A stretch of DNA of 64,000 bases from Hymenobacter sp. PAMC 26628 (GTDB taxonomy: Bacteria > Bacteroidota > Bacteroidia > Cytophagales > Hymenobacteraceae): contig NZ_CP014304.1 of the NCBI RefSeq assembly GCF_001562275.1, positions 4,030,001-4,094,000 on the forward strand. Direction: 5' to 3'. The position numbers and the translations under genes were made by a program. Below the pieces are notes generated by a model. That model did no database searches. It was not told the origin of the DNA and was given only the letters and a program-made list of their open reading frames with translations. Shown here in pieces: positions 7,459 through 14,850 of the stretch (position 1 is its first letter; each line of letters begins with the position of its first letter).

Positions 7459-8448
7459 TCACTCGCCCGGGTAGCGCAGCCCAATTTCGCGCCGCACCGC
7501 GTCCAGCAACTCCATCAGCCCCAGGCTGAAGGCCAGCGGCAGCAGCGGGCTTTCGCGCAGGCCCTGGGCCAGGCACTGCTGCACGTGCGCCGCTTCGTAG
7601 TGGTAGCCGCCGCCCGCCGTGAGCGCGGGGTATTCCTGCGCTTCGGCCGCGCCCAGCAGCTGCACCCGCACCCCGGTGGGCGCGTGGAAGCGGCCCAGCA
7701 GTTGCAGCTGGCCCTTGGTGCCGTACAGCACGCAGCGGTTGTCGGTGGTAGCGGCGATGGTGGAGAATAAGGTGGCCGTGGCCCCGCTGGCGTAGGCCAA
7801 AGCCATGGCGCAGCTCAGGTCCACGCCGGTGCCGGTGGGCGTCGAGACGGCCCGCACGGCCGCCGGGGGCCCCAGAAAAAGCTGGCTGATGAAGAGCGGG
7901 TACACGCCGATATCGAGCAGGGAGCCACCGGCCAGCGCGGGGCTGAACAGCCGTCCTTCGGGCTCGTAAGGGTAAGGGGCCGCGAAGCCGAAGTCGGCCA
8001 CCAGGTGCTTCACCTCGCCGATGACGCCCGACTGCACCAGCTCCAGGGCCTGGGCCACGGCGGGGAAAAAGCGCGTCCAAAACGCTTCCATCAGGAAAAC
8101 GCCTTGTTCCTGCGCCACGCGCACCATTTCCTGGGCTTGGCCGGCGTTCTGGGCAAAGGCTTTTTCGCAGAGCACGGGCAGGCCGCCCCGCAGGCACAGC
8201 AGGGCGTGGGCGTGGTGCTCGGAGTGCGGCGTGGCCACGTACACGGCGTCGATGCCGGGCACCGCCAGCAGCTCCTCGTAGCTGCCCACGGCGTGGGGGG
8301 CCCCAAACTCGGCGGCAAAGGCCTCGGCTTTGGCCAGGCTGCGCGAAGCCACGGCGTGCAGCCGGGCCTGGGGCACGTGGGCCAGGTCTTCGGCAAATTT
8401 GCGGGCAATGCGGCCGGGACCCAGGATGGCCCAGTTGAAGGTGCGCAT
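7459..8448 (-). CDS. Gfo/Idh/MocA family NAD(P)-dependent oxidoreductase
   Basis: 329 residues. The N-terminal Rossmann domain opens 'WAILGPGRIARKFAEDL', has 'AVASRSLAKAEAFAAEFG' and 'VYVATPHSEHHAHALLCLRGG', and the family motif 'VLCEKAFAQN' with the catalytic-region Lys in CEK. The C-terminal alpha/beta domain includes 'GGSLLDIGVYPLFISQLFLG', where the D..Y positions bind substrate. It is closest in style to the dihydrodiol-dehydrogenase branch, acting on sugars or similar polyols; the substrate cannot be read. Cytoplasmic. A TACCTTCG box at 8475-8482, one base off the -7 consensus, lies 27 bases upstream. An IS element and an AT-rich hairpin separate it from the sigma-factor operon. Confidence 0.9.
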   Translation of the reverse strand: MRTFNWAILGPGRIARKFAEDLAHVPQARLHAVASRSLAKAEAFAAEFGAPHAVGSYEELLAVPGIDAVYVATPHSEHHAHALLCLRGGLPVLCEKAFAQNAGQAQEMVRVAQEQGVFLMEAFWTRFFPAVAQALELVQSGVIGEVKHLVADFGFAAPYPYEPEGRLFSPALAGGSLLDIGVYPLFISQLFLGPPAAVRAVSTPTGTGVDLSCAMALAYASGATATLFSTIAATTDNRCVLYGTKGQLQLLGRFHAPTGVRVQLLGAAEAQEYPALTAGGGYHYEAAHVQQCLAQGLRESPLLPLAFSLGLMELLDAVRREIGLRYPGE

Positions 8449-8474
8449 GAGAAATAGCGGGGTGGATGAGCGGC

Positions 8475-8482
8475 CGAAGGTA
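8475..8482 (-). promoter_or_regulatory. probable -7 box (TACCTTCG) of the oxidoreductase gene
   Basis: On the minus strand TACCTTCG differs by one base from TAnnTTTG and lies 27 bases before the ATG. The box touches the outer end of the IS-interrupted hairpin. Confidence 0.35.
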
Positions 8483-8563
8483 GGGCGGCTTTGAGAGGGA
8501 ATTAAAAATGAGAAATTAAAAATCTGATAGCCAAATTTTTAATTCCTCATTTTTAATTTTTAA

Positions 8564-9680
8564 CTGATGTTACGCACGGAGCAGTACGAGTTGCTGGTAC
8601 ATGGCTTTGAGGCCAACGGTATAGAGTTGGGCTTTGAGGCGAAAATGGCCGATGCCGCCTTTGAGCTTGAGCACTTCGAGCTTGGTGTAAGCCAACACGG
8701 CGGCAAAGAAATGGGTGGCCTGCGTGGCCAGGGTTTTGGTGGGCGATTTGCCCATGGAGGCATTCTGTTTGAGCGACTTATGGTATTCTTCCACTTTCCA
8801 CCGTCTCTGGTAAATCGTGGTCAGTTGGGCCTGGTCCAGGTCGGTGTCGCTGCTGACCAGATACAGCATACCTTGGCTACCGTCTCGGTTTGTGAAGACT
8901 TGTCTGGTCACGAGCACCGCCTGCTGGACGGCCCGCAAATAGACGCGCAAGGGCTGCGTATCGGGGAACACCAGCGCCTGCACGGCCTGGAACTGGCCGG
9001 CGGCCCGCGCCTCGGCGCTCAGGGCCACGGTGCGGCTGCTTTCGAGGGCAAATACAAAGTGATGGCCCAGGGCCCGCACCAAGGCCATGTTCTCGGCCGA
9101 GGCGTACCAGCTGTCGGCCAGCAGGTAGCGGTAGGCCACCTGCTGCTGGGCCACGCGCAGCATCTGTTGCAGGTATTCGTTTTTAGTGAACGGGCTTTGG
9201 TAGCTGGTCTGCTGGGTCTTGGGGTGGTAGACCGGCACGGTTTTGCGCACCAGCTCGACGGCGATGGGCAGGGCCAAGTCGCCGGCCTGATAAAGCAGAC
9301 TCACGAAGTTCAGGCCCTTGACGTAGCGCTGCTGGCTGTGGTCCCAATGGGTGCAAATCAACTCATTGGCATCGGTGTGGGCCTTTTCCAGGACCGAATC
9401 GTCCACGATGAGCACGGCGAAGTCCGCCGCCCCGCGTTGGGCTTCGGCCTGGCGAATCAACGGCTTGGCCTGCCGCCAAACCTGCGCTGACCCGCACGGC
9501 GTACTGCTCAACCAGCGCGTGATGTGGTCGTGGCTCAGCGCCCCGTCCAGCAGCCGCGACAAGCCCGTGGCCGTCGTCGGACCCGTCGAGCTCAGCAAAT
9601 AATCCGTGTACAGGTCCAGCGTGCAACTCATCATCAATCGATTAAACGGACAACCTAAGCCAACGACTGCGTAACATCAG
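8564..9680 (-). mobile_element. complete IS4-superfamily insertion sequence, 1117 bp
   Basis: The ends are perfect 13-bp inverted repeats: CTGATGTTACGCA at 8564-8576 and its complement at 9668-9680. A 7-bp direct repeat TTTTTAA flanks the element (8557-8563 and 9681-9687), consistent with a target-site duplication. One intact transposase gene fills the element. Intact ends, ORF and duplication point to a recent insertion. The family name (IS4 or IS701 group) is from the protein pattern only. Confidence 0.88.
8570..9637 (-). CDS. IS4-superfamily DDE transposase
   Basis: 355 residues. The acidic residues of an RNase H-fold transposase are visible: first Asp in 'FAVLIVDDSVLEKAH', second Asp in 'YRYLLADSWYASAENM', and Glu in 'YQRRWKVEEYHKSLKQNA', which is the Y-(2)-R-(3)-E-(6)-K signature of the IS4 group. 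The N terminus (YTDYLLSSTGPTTATGLSRL) is the helical DNA-binding part. It cuts and moves the element through its 13-bp ends. No frameshift or stop interrupts it. The stop codon overlaps the left inverted repeat, as is common in compact IS elements. Confidence 0.92.
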   Translation of the reverse strand: MMMSCTLDLYTDYLLSSTGPTTATGLSRLLDGALSHDHITRWLSSTPCGSAQVWRQAKPLIRQAEAQRGAADFAVLIVDDSVLEKAHTDANELICTHWDHSQQRYVKGLNFVSLLYQAGDLALPIAVELVRKTVPVYHPKTQQTSYQSPFTKNEYLQQMLRVAQQQVAYRYLLADSWYASAENMALVRALGHHFVFALESSRTVALSAEARAAGQFQAVQALVFPDTQPLRVYLRAVQQAVLVTRQVFTNRDGSQGMLYLVSSDTDLDQAQLTTIYQRRWKVEEYHKSLKQNASMGKSPTKTLATQATHFFAAVLAYTKLEVLKLKGGIGHFRLKAQLYTVGLKAMYQQLVLLRA

Positions 9681-9705
9681 TTTTTAATTCCCTCCCAAAG
9701 CCGCC

Positions 9706-10941
9706 CTAGCGGCTGAAGCGCACCGTGCCGTTACGCACCCGGATGCTGACGTTGCCCGCGCCGCGCCGCGGCATGGACCGCCCGAACACGCCGAGCACGT
9801 CGCTCGACTGCGCCCCGTGGGCCTCCGAGAGCACCCGCACCAGGGCGGGGTCCACGAGCAGCTGGCCCTGCTCGGTGCGCACATCGAAGCGGAAGGACGG
9901 CGTTTCGGCGAAGCCCAGGCGAATGGTGCTGAAGCCGCCGTCGAGGGTTATTTGGCGGAAGTTGGGGCCCGTGTCGCGCACCTCAAAATCGGGGCAGTAG
10001 CGCAGGGCCATGTCCAGCTCCTCCCCAATTTTTTCGACGCTGAAGCGCGAAAAGCCCGACGAGCCCCGCAGCGAACCCACCGTGCCCAGGGCCAGGTCGC
10101 CGTACTTGCTGTGCACCACCAGGGCTTCCACGGTGCCCACTTCCACGTCGGCGTAGTTGGTACGCAGGTCCACGGCCGTGCCGGCGTCGAGGCGCAGGCG
10201 GGCGTAGCTGGCGTCGATGCTGGCACGGCCCGCGAACGGGATGGCACAGTTGCCGTTGGCAATGCGCACCGCGTTGCGGGGCCCCAGCAGGCGGGCCGTG
10301 CGCAGGTCGCCGTAGTCCACGGCCAGGTCGACGGGCCCGGTGAGGTCGCCGGCCACGGCCACGGCCCCGAAGCCGTTGGCCACACGCAAGGCCGTGGCCG
10401 CGGGCAGCCACACGGTGTAGTTGATTTCGTAGCGCCGGCCACTGCACCCGCTGCGGCCGCGCAGCATGGGCCCAAACTGCGAGGCTACCAGCACGCCGCC
10501 CGTGCGGGCGTCGTAGTCAAGCCACTGCACGCCCAGGGCCCCCAGCACTTCCCGGGCCCCGGCCTCCGTTTCGGAGCGGGCCACCAGCTCGGCCTCCACC
10601 TTAATTTCGGCCTTGGCCCAGGTGTTGATTTGCACCCGGCCGTAGCGGGCTTCCAGGGCGAAGGGGCGCCCGGCGGCCGGCACCCGGTAGCGGCGGCTCA
10701 GGCGGCGGCGCTGCTCCACGGGCGGCGTGGCCGCGTCGAGGTCGGCTTCGCTGCCCGTTTGGTCAGCGGTGGCAGCCGGGGCCCCGGGGCCCTGCTGGCC
10801 GGTTTGCCCGGCCTCCAAAGCGGCCTTCCGGACCCATAGGGTGCGGCGGGCCTGCGCGGGCACACTGGTCCCCAGCAGCCCCGCGACCAGCACCAGCATA
10901 ACTAGGCGCTGTGTTTTCCAACGAAGGGCTGCGCGCTTCAC
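9706..10941 (-). CDS. exported DUF4097-like beta-helix/adhesin-type protein
   Basis: 411 residues with a signal peptide (LVMLVLVAGLLGTSVPAQA). The mature part is a series of short strands with recurring 'G.V.V...D.....AR....A.RIANGN' and 'VDLRTNYADVEVGTVEALVVHSKYGDLALG', typical of DUF4097/DUF2807 proteins that fold as a right-handed beta-helix or beta-roll. It starts with GTG (10939-10941) overlapping the TAG stop of the anti-sigma gene (TAGTG), so the two are translationally coupled. Being third in a sigma/anti-sigma operon suggests an envelope-associated role in that response, but the function is unknown. Confidence 0.75.
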   Translation of the reverse strand: MKRAALRWKTQRLVMLVLVAGLLGTSVPAQARRTLWVRKAALEAGQTGQQGPGAPAATADQTGSEADLDAATPPVEQRRRLSRRYRVPAAGRPFALEARYGRVQINTWAKAEIKVEAELVARSETEAGAREVLGALGVQWLDYDARTGGVLVASQFGPMLRGRSGCSGRRYEINYTVWLPAATALRVANGFGAVAVAGDLTGPVDLAVDYGDLRTARLLGPRNAVRIANGNCAIPFAGRASIDASYARLRLDAGTAVDLRTNYADVEVGTVEALVVHSKYGDLALGTVGSLRGSSGFSRFSVEKIGEELDMALRYCPDFEVRDTGPNFRQITLDGGFSTIRLGFAETPSFRFDVRTEQGQLLVDPALVRVLSEAHGAQSSDVLGVFGRSMPRRGAGNVSIRVRNGTVRFSR

Positions 10942-11681
10942 TAAGGCTGGCGGTAAGAGCGGCTGTCGGCCAGCACCAGGCCGGTGGCGGCGGCGGGGCG
11001 GGCCTCGGTCATGGCGCGGGTTTGCAACTGGCGGTCGAGCAGGTCGAGGCGGATTTGCAGGTTGCGGTTCATGGCCGTCAGCACCACGTCGGGCTGCGGG
11101 TGGTGGGGCAGCTCCAGCTTCAGGGTGTGGTAGCTCGAATCAAGGGCCGCCAAATCGTGCCGCCACTCGGCGGTGGGGCTGCCGGCGGCCGAATCGGCCA
11201 GCTGGCGCAGCTCGGCCTTGCGCTCGTTGAGCTGGGCCACATAGTAGCTTTCCATGCCGCGCACGGCAGTCAGCAGGCGGTCGTCGGTGAGGTCGTTGCG
11301 GTCGGCCGCGGCCAGGGCCAGCGGGTCGCCCAAGTATAGGGGCCCGGCGGGTGCGGCCGCGCCGGGCTCGGCGGCAATGCCCGGCTCGGGCCCCGGCTGG
11401 TGATGGCCCGCTTTCCAGGCTTCGCTGGCGCCGGCGGCTACCACCAGCAAGGCTAGTGCCGCGGCCACGCCGTAGCGGTGCAGCCACGGGGCCCGGGCGG
11501 CGGGCGCCAAAGCGGGGAGCGTGGGGGCCCCAGGCAGCGGCGCGGCGGCCGGCACCGCGGCGGGGCCCGCGAGGTCTCTTTCAATGGCCGCCCACAGGTC
11601 GGGGCGCGGCTCGTGCACGTCGAAATCGGCGCGGTGCCGCTCGACGAAGGTGGCTAATGAATCGGGCTTATCGGATTGCAT
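10941..11681 (-). CDS. membrane-anchored anti-sigma-like protein
   Basis: 246 residues. A cytoplasmic N terminus of ~65 residues containing 'FDVHEPRPDLWAAIERDL' is followed by one transmembrane helix (YGVAAALALLVVAAGASEAW) and a ~140-residue periplasmic part with long helices (MESYYVAQLNERKAELRQLA). This topology and its place directly after an ECF sigma gene fit an anti-sigma factor, as in many Bacteroidota operons where the third gene is a DUF4097-type protein. No classical zinc-binding HxxxCxxC motif was found, so it would be a non-ZAS type. 108 bases separate it from the sigma gene. Confidence 0.7.
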   Translation of the reverse strand: MQSDKPDSLATFVERHRADFDVHEPRPDLWAAIERDLAGPAAVPAAAPLPGAPTLPALAPAARAPWLHRYGVAAALALLVVAAGASEAWKAGHHQPGPEPGIAAEPGAAAPAGPLYLGDPLALAAADRNDLTDDRLLTAVRGMESYYVAQLNERKAELRQLADSAAGSPTAEWRHDLAALDSSYHTLKLELPHHPQPDVVLTAMNRNLQIRLDLLDRQLQTRAMTEARPAAATGLVLADSRSYRQP

Positions 11682-11789
11682 GATAGTAGTAAGGACGGGC
11701 GGCCGGCGTTGGGTGGGGACAGCGGCCGGCGCGGCAGCTATATAAAGAGAATGGTTAACAGAGAAACGGCCCGGGGGCCCTAAAAAGGT

Positions 11790-12365
11790 TCAGCGGAGGC
11801 CCTGCTGGGCGGCCAGCTCGCGCAGCTTGGCGCGGGCCCGGCTGTATTGTGATTTAGAAGTGGATTCGGAAATGCCAAGGATGCCGGCCACTTCCAGGTG
11901 GTCGTACCCCTCTAATAGGTAAAGGGTCAGCACTACGCGGTAGCCGTCGGGCAGCTCCTGGATGCAGCGGCGCAGCACGTCGGCGCGGTAGTGGGTTTCG
12001 GCCTCGTCGTCGGCCGAGTAGTGGGTTTCGAGGGGGGCGTCGTGGTGCTGCTCGCCCAGCGGCACCAGTGCCAGGCGGCGCTGACGCAGGCAGTTGATGC
12101 TCTTGTTCACCACAATCCGCTTGAGCCAGGCCCCAAACGAGGAATCGCCCTTGTAGCTGCTCAACTCGCGGAAGGCGCTCAGGAACGAATCTTGCAGCAC
12201 GTCCTCGGCCTCGGCGTAGTCACCGGTGATGCGCAGGGCCGCGTTGAACATGGCCTTGGCGTAGCGCCGGTACAGCTCGGCCTGGGCCTGGCGGTCGTGC
12301 AGGCGGCAGCGTTCCACCAAGGGAGCATTAATGTCGACGTAAGCAGAGTAGGAAAGGGCTTCCAT
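11790..12365 (-). CDS. ECF-family RNA polymerase sigma factor
   Basis: 191 residues from ATG at 12365. Region 2 reads 'AELYRRYAKAMFNAALRITGDYAEAEDVLQDSFLSAFRELSSYKG' (core binding and -10 recognition) with 'FGAWLKRIVVNKSINCLRQRR'; region 4 reads 'LPDGYRVVLTLYLLEGYDHLEVAGILGISESTSKSQYSRARAKLRE', the helix-turn-helix for the -35. There is no region 3, as in ECF sigmas. It probably activates its own leftward operon (sigma, anti-sigma, DUF4097 protein), released by an envelope signal. The start is set by MEALSYS; an earlier ATG only adds a basic tail. Divergent from the sulfur cluster, whose promoter lies 140-160 bases away. Confidence 0.93.
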   Translation of the reverse strand: MEALSYSAYVDINAPLVERCRLHDRQAQAELYRRYAKAMFNAALRITGDYAEAEDVLQDSFLSAFRELSSYKGDSSFGAWLKRIVVNKSINCLRQRRLALVPLGEQHHDAPLETHYSADDEAETHYRADVLRRCIQELPDGYRVVLTLYLLEGYDHLEVAGILGISESTSKSQYSRARAKLRELAAQQGLR

Positions 12366-12503
12366 GCGGGGCAATGAAGGAGCGGAACGCGTTAGCAACC
12401 CAAAGACCGCGCGATGGGTTCGGGGTTGCACTGCGGAAGAGGTACTTGGCTGAATAATAGGGCCCCGAAATTACGCCGGGCCGCAACGTCCAGAACAATT
12501 TTC

Positions 12504-12535
12504 TTGCACTATTGCGAAGTTTTGCATTACCTTTG
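12504..12535 (+). promoter_or_regulatory. promoter of the sulfate assimilation cluster
   Basis: TACCTTTG at 12528-12535 matches the Bacteroidota -7 box exactly, with TTG at 12504-12506 as -33 element and 21 bases between. Transcription should start near 12542, about 25 bases before the riboswitch. Confidence 0.65.
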
Positions 12536-12562
12536 TCGCAGCAACCCATTTTAGGGTTGTTT

Positions 12563-12647
12563 TTATACAGAGGCGCGGAGAGACAGGCTCGATGAACCGC
12601 CGGCAACCCCCACAACGTGGAACGGTGCCAAGTCCTGACATATAAAA
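12563..12647 (+). ncRNA. SAM-I (S-box) riboswitch
   Basis: Conserved S-box parts appear in order: AGAGGCGCGGAGAGACAG, GGCTCGATGAACC, GCCGGCAACC, a variable hairpin CCCACAACGTGG, then CGGTGCCAAGTCCTG. The outer stem P1 can form from TTTTATA..CAG on the left with CTG..TATAAAA on the right. S-boxes bind S-adenosylmethionine and in most cases reduce expression of sulfur or methionine genes when SAM is plentiful. It stands directly downstream of the promoter and about 290 bases before cysH. Confidence 0.9.
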
Positions 12648-12655
12648 CCGTCGCC

Positions 12656-12859
12656 GTGCGCTACTTTCCTCACCCCCGCTTGCAACCCACCACCTCCGCC
12701 GCTATCCTGCGCCGCACGTGCTGTTGCATGCCATGCCCCACCGGCTGTATGCGGGGGGTTGTGCTGGTTGTTGAAGCCCGCTTAATTTCCTGCGGCTACC
12801 CCGGTAGCCTTTCCCCGCCCGCCCCCACCGCGGTACCTAAGTCGTTGCCTGTTCTGTAA
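12656..12859 (+). CDS. possible cysteine-rich leader ORF (67 codons)
   Basis: Between the riboswitch and cysH, an open frame starting with GTG at 12656 contains a run of cysteines, 'RTCCCMPCPTGC', at about residues 23-34, and stops at 12857-12859, just before a GC hairpin with a T tract. A cysteine run ahead of a terminator in front of cysteine-pathway genes is what a translational attenuator would look like. The start is uncertain (no ATG upstream of the Cys run in this frame, no Shine-Dalgarno), and the rest of the frame is not conserved-looking. A second such frame occurs at 19274-19438. Whether it is translated is not shown. Confidence 0.35.
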   Translation: MRYFPHPRLQPTTSAAILRRTCCCMPCPTGCMRGVVLVVEARLISCGYPGSLSPPAPTAVPKSLPVL

Positions 12860-12872
12860 CGGCAGCCGGTGC

Positions 12873-12900
12873 AGCGGGGCCCCGGGCCCCCTGGTTTTTT
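12873..12900 (+). terminator. terminator-like hairpin ahead of cysH (possible attenuator)
   Basis: CAG-c-GGGGCCC pairs with GGGCCCC-c-CTG and is followed closely by six T (12895-12900). It lies between the stop of the cysteine-rich frame and the cysH start, so read-through would control the operon. Confidence 0.55.
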
Positions 12901-12931
12901 CTTCGGAAGAACGGCCTCCCCCTTTATTTTT

Positions 12932-13690
12932 ATGGACTTACCCCTTGAACGCCAGGTCGATGACCTGCGCCGTGACTTACCCGAACACGCTGCGCTGGAA
13001 ACGCTGGCTTTGCTGGCCGAGCGCTTTCCCGGCCGGGCGTCGTTTTCCACCTCGTTTGGCTTGGAAGACCAGATCATCAGCCACCTCATCTTCGCGCACC
13101 AGCTGCCCATCCGGGTGTTCACGCTCGACACGGGCCGCAACTTCCAGGAAACGTACTCGACCTGGAACAAGACGCTGCTGCGCTACGGCCAGCCCATCGA
13201 AGTATTTGCGTCCCAGACCGCTAGCATCGAAGCCCTCGTGGCGCAGAAGGGCCCCAACAGCTTCTACGAGAGCCTGGAAAACCGCAAGGAGTGCTGCCAC
13301 ATCCGCAAGGTGGAGCCCCTGGCCCGGGCGCTGGCCGGCACCCAACTTTGGTTCACGGGCATCCGGGCCGAGCAGTCGGCCAACCGCCAGCACATGCACC
13401 GCGCCGAGTGGGACGCCGGCCACCAGCTCATCAAAGTGCACCCGCTCTTCGACTGGACGTGGGACGAATGCGTGGCGTTTGCGCAAGAGAATGGCGTTCC
13501 GACCAACCCGTTGCACCAGCAGGGCTTCGTGAGCATCGGCTGCGCGCCCTGCACCCGGGCCATCAAGCCGGGCGAAGACTTCCGCGCCGGGCGCTGGTGG
13601 TGGGAAAACGCCGACGCCAAGGAGTGCGGCCTCCACGACACCACCGCCCACCAGGGCCTCGACCCCGTGGTGGAGCGAATGCCCGGCTAG
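12932..13690 (+). CDS. cysH: assimilatory APS/PAPS reductase, iron-sulfur type
   Basis: 252 residues. It reduces adenylylsulfate to sulfite and AMP using thioredoxin. The PP-loop-type fold shows 'ASFSTSFGLEDQIISHLI', 'RVFTLDTGRNFQETY', and 'RKECCHIRKVEPL' plus 'SIGCAPCTRAI', i.e. the CC...CxxC set that binds a [4Fe-4S] cluster. With this cluster the enzyme normally uses APS, which fits the absence of an APS kinase (cysC) in the cluster. The ATG at 12932 is preferred because the protein then starts MDLPLERQ; an upstream start adds hairpin-encoded residues. The conserved C-terminal redox Cys is in 'ADAKECGLH'. First enzyme gene after the SAM riboswitch. Confidence 0.93.
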   Translation: MDLPLERQVDDLRRDLPEHAALETLALLAERFPGRASFSTSFGLEDQIISHLIFAHQLPIRVFTLDTGRNFQETYSTWNKTLLRYGQPIEVFASQTASIEALVAQKGPNSFYESLENRKECCHIRKVEPLARALAGTQLWFTGIRAEQSANRQHMHRAEWDAGHQLIKVHPLFDWTWDECVAFAQENGVPTNPLHQQGFVSIGCAPCTRAIKPGEDFRAGRWWWENADAKECGLHDTTAHQGLDPVVERMPG

Positions 13691-13793
13691 GATTTTAGTT
13701 GTCAGTTGTCAGTTAGCTGCTGGCAAACAACTGACAACGAGCAATTAATAACGAGCAACTAATAACGAGCAACTGATAACTAACAACTAGCTA
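13691..13793. repeat. stutter repeat between cysH and cysD (TTGTCAG / AACGAGCAACTAAT units)
   Basis: The whole 103-base gap is built from short repeats: TTGTCAGTTGTCAGTTAGC on the left, then CAACTGACAACGAGCAATTAA, AACGAGCAACTAATAACGAG, CAACTGATAACTAACAAC. The first block is complementary to the CAACTGACAA block, so a stem is possible. The start ATG of cysD follows immediately. Confidence 0.7.
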
Positions 13794-14708
13794 ATGCCCA
13801 CCCCTATTTACCTCGATTACCTCGACCGGCTCGAAGCCGAAGCTATCCACATTTTGCGCGAAATAGCGGGCCAGTTTGAGCGGCCTGCGCTGCTGTTTTC
13901 GGGCGGTAAAGACTCGATTGCCCTGACGCGGCTGGCCGAAAAGGCGTTCCGGCCCGGCAAGTTTCCGTTTCCGCTGGTGCACATCGACACGGGCCACAAC
14001 TTCCAGGAAATCATCGATTTCCGCGATTCGCTGGCCGCCTCGCTGGGCGAAAAGCTGATTGTGCGCAAGGTGGAGGACACCATCCGCACCCGCGGCCTGC
14101 ACGAGCCGGGCGGCAAGTACCCCAGCCGCAACCCGCTGCAAACCTACACGCTGCTCGACGTGATTGAGGAGTTTGAGTTTGACGCCTGCATTGGCGGGGC
14201 CCGGCGCGACGAGGAAAAGGCCCGCGCCAAAGAGCGGATTTTCTCGGTGCGCGACGACTTCGGCCAGTGGGACCCCAAGCGCCAGCGCCCCGAGCTGTGG
14301 AACATCTACAACGGCCGCATCCAGAAGGGCGAAAACGTGCGCGTGTTCCCGATTTCAAACTGGACGGAGCTGGACGTGTGGAACTACATCCAGCGCGAAA
14401 ACATCAAGCTGCCAGACATTTACTTCGCCCACGAGCGCCAGTGCGTGGTGCTGCCCAGCGGCCAGCTCCTGGGCCTGAGCGAGCACCTCAACCTCGACGA
14501 CACCGACGAAATCGTGAGCCGCCGCGTGCGCTTCCGCACCGTGGGCGACTCGACCTGCACCGCCGCCGTGGAGAGCGACGCCGCCTCGATTGACGACATC
14601 ATCCAGGACCTCCTGCTGGCCAAAGTGAGCGAGCGCGGCGCCACGCGGCTGGATGATAACCTCTCGGAAACCGGCATGGAGGACCGCAAAAGGAACGGGT
14701 ATTTCTAG
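13794..14708 (+). CDS. cysD: sulfate adenylyltransferase subunit 2
   Basis: 304 residues, usual CysD length. It forms APS from ATP and sulfate together with the GTPase CysN. The PP-loop reads 'ALLFSGGKDSIALTRLAEKAF', followed by 'FPLVHIDTGHNFQEIIDFRD', 'DACIGGARRDEEKARAKERIFSVRD', and the C-terminal 'STCTAAVESDAASIDDII' and 'ERGATRLDDN'. All conserved CysD blocks are present. It is separated from cysH and cysN by stutter repeats of two different sequence families. Confidence 0.96.
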   Translation: MPTPIYLDYLDRLEAEAIHILREIAGQFERPALLFSGGKDSIALTRLAEKAFRPGKFPFPLVHIDTGHNFQEIIDFRDSLAASLGEKLIVRKVEDTIRTRGLHEPGGKYPSRNPLQTYTLLDVIEEFEFDACIGGARRDEEKARAKERIFSVRDDFGQWDPKRQRPELWNIYNGRIQKGENVRVFPISNWTELDVWNYIQRENIKLPDIYFAHERQCVVLPSGQLLGLSEHLNLDDTDEIVSRRVRFRTVGDSTCTAAVESDAASIDDIIQDLLLAKVSERGATRLDDNLSETGMEDRKRNGYF

Positions 14709-14850
14709 AATAAATGTGGGGGAATGTGAAAGTGTGAGAGATGTAAAAATAAAAACGATGCCCTCCCAGGTACTGCTTCCATTTTCAAAATCTCACAACC
14801 AATTCATTTTACACATTTCCACATTACTCACATTCAACACATTAAATAGA
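14709..14850. repeat. stutter hairpin, AATGTG family, copy 2, between cysD and cysN
   Basis: Left arm 14712-14755 (AAATGTGGGGGAATGTGAAAG, GTGTGAGAGATG) and right arm about 14800-14845 (TTTACACATTTCCACATTAC, TCACATTCAACACATT) are complementary in unit pattern. The unit is the same as at 6744-6886. It fills the gap completely. Confidence 0.7.

Larger units (their letters stand above)
8482..9707. repeat. AT-rich inverted repeat, interrupted in its right arm by an IS element
   Basis: Left arm 8482-8523 (AGGGCGGCTTTGAGAGGGA, then AATTAAAAATGAG and AATTAAAAAT). The right arm begins at 8535 (ATTTTTAATTCCTCATTTTTAA) and, after the IS, resumes at 9681 with TTTTTAATTCCCTCCCAAAG ending CCGCCCT at 9707. 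With the IS removed the arms pair almost completely. The hairpin filled the gap between the oxidoreductase start and the DUF4097 gene stop. Confidence 0.75.
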
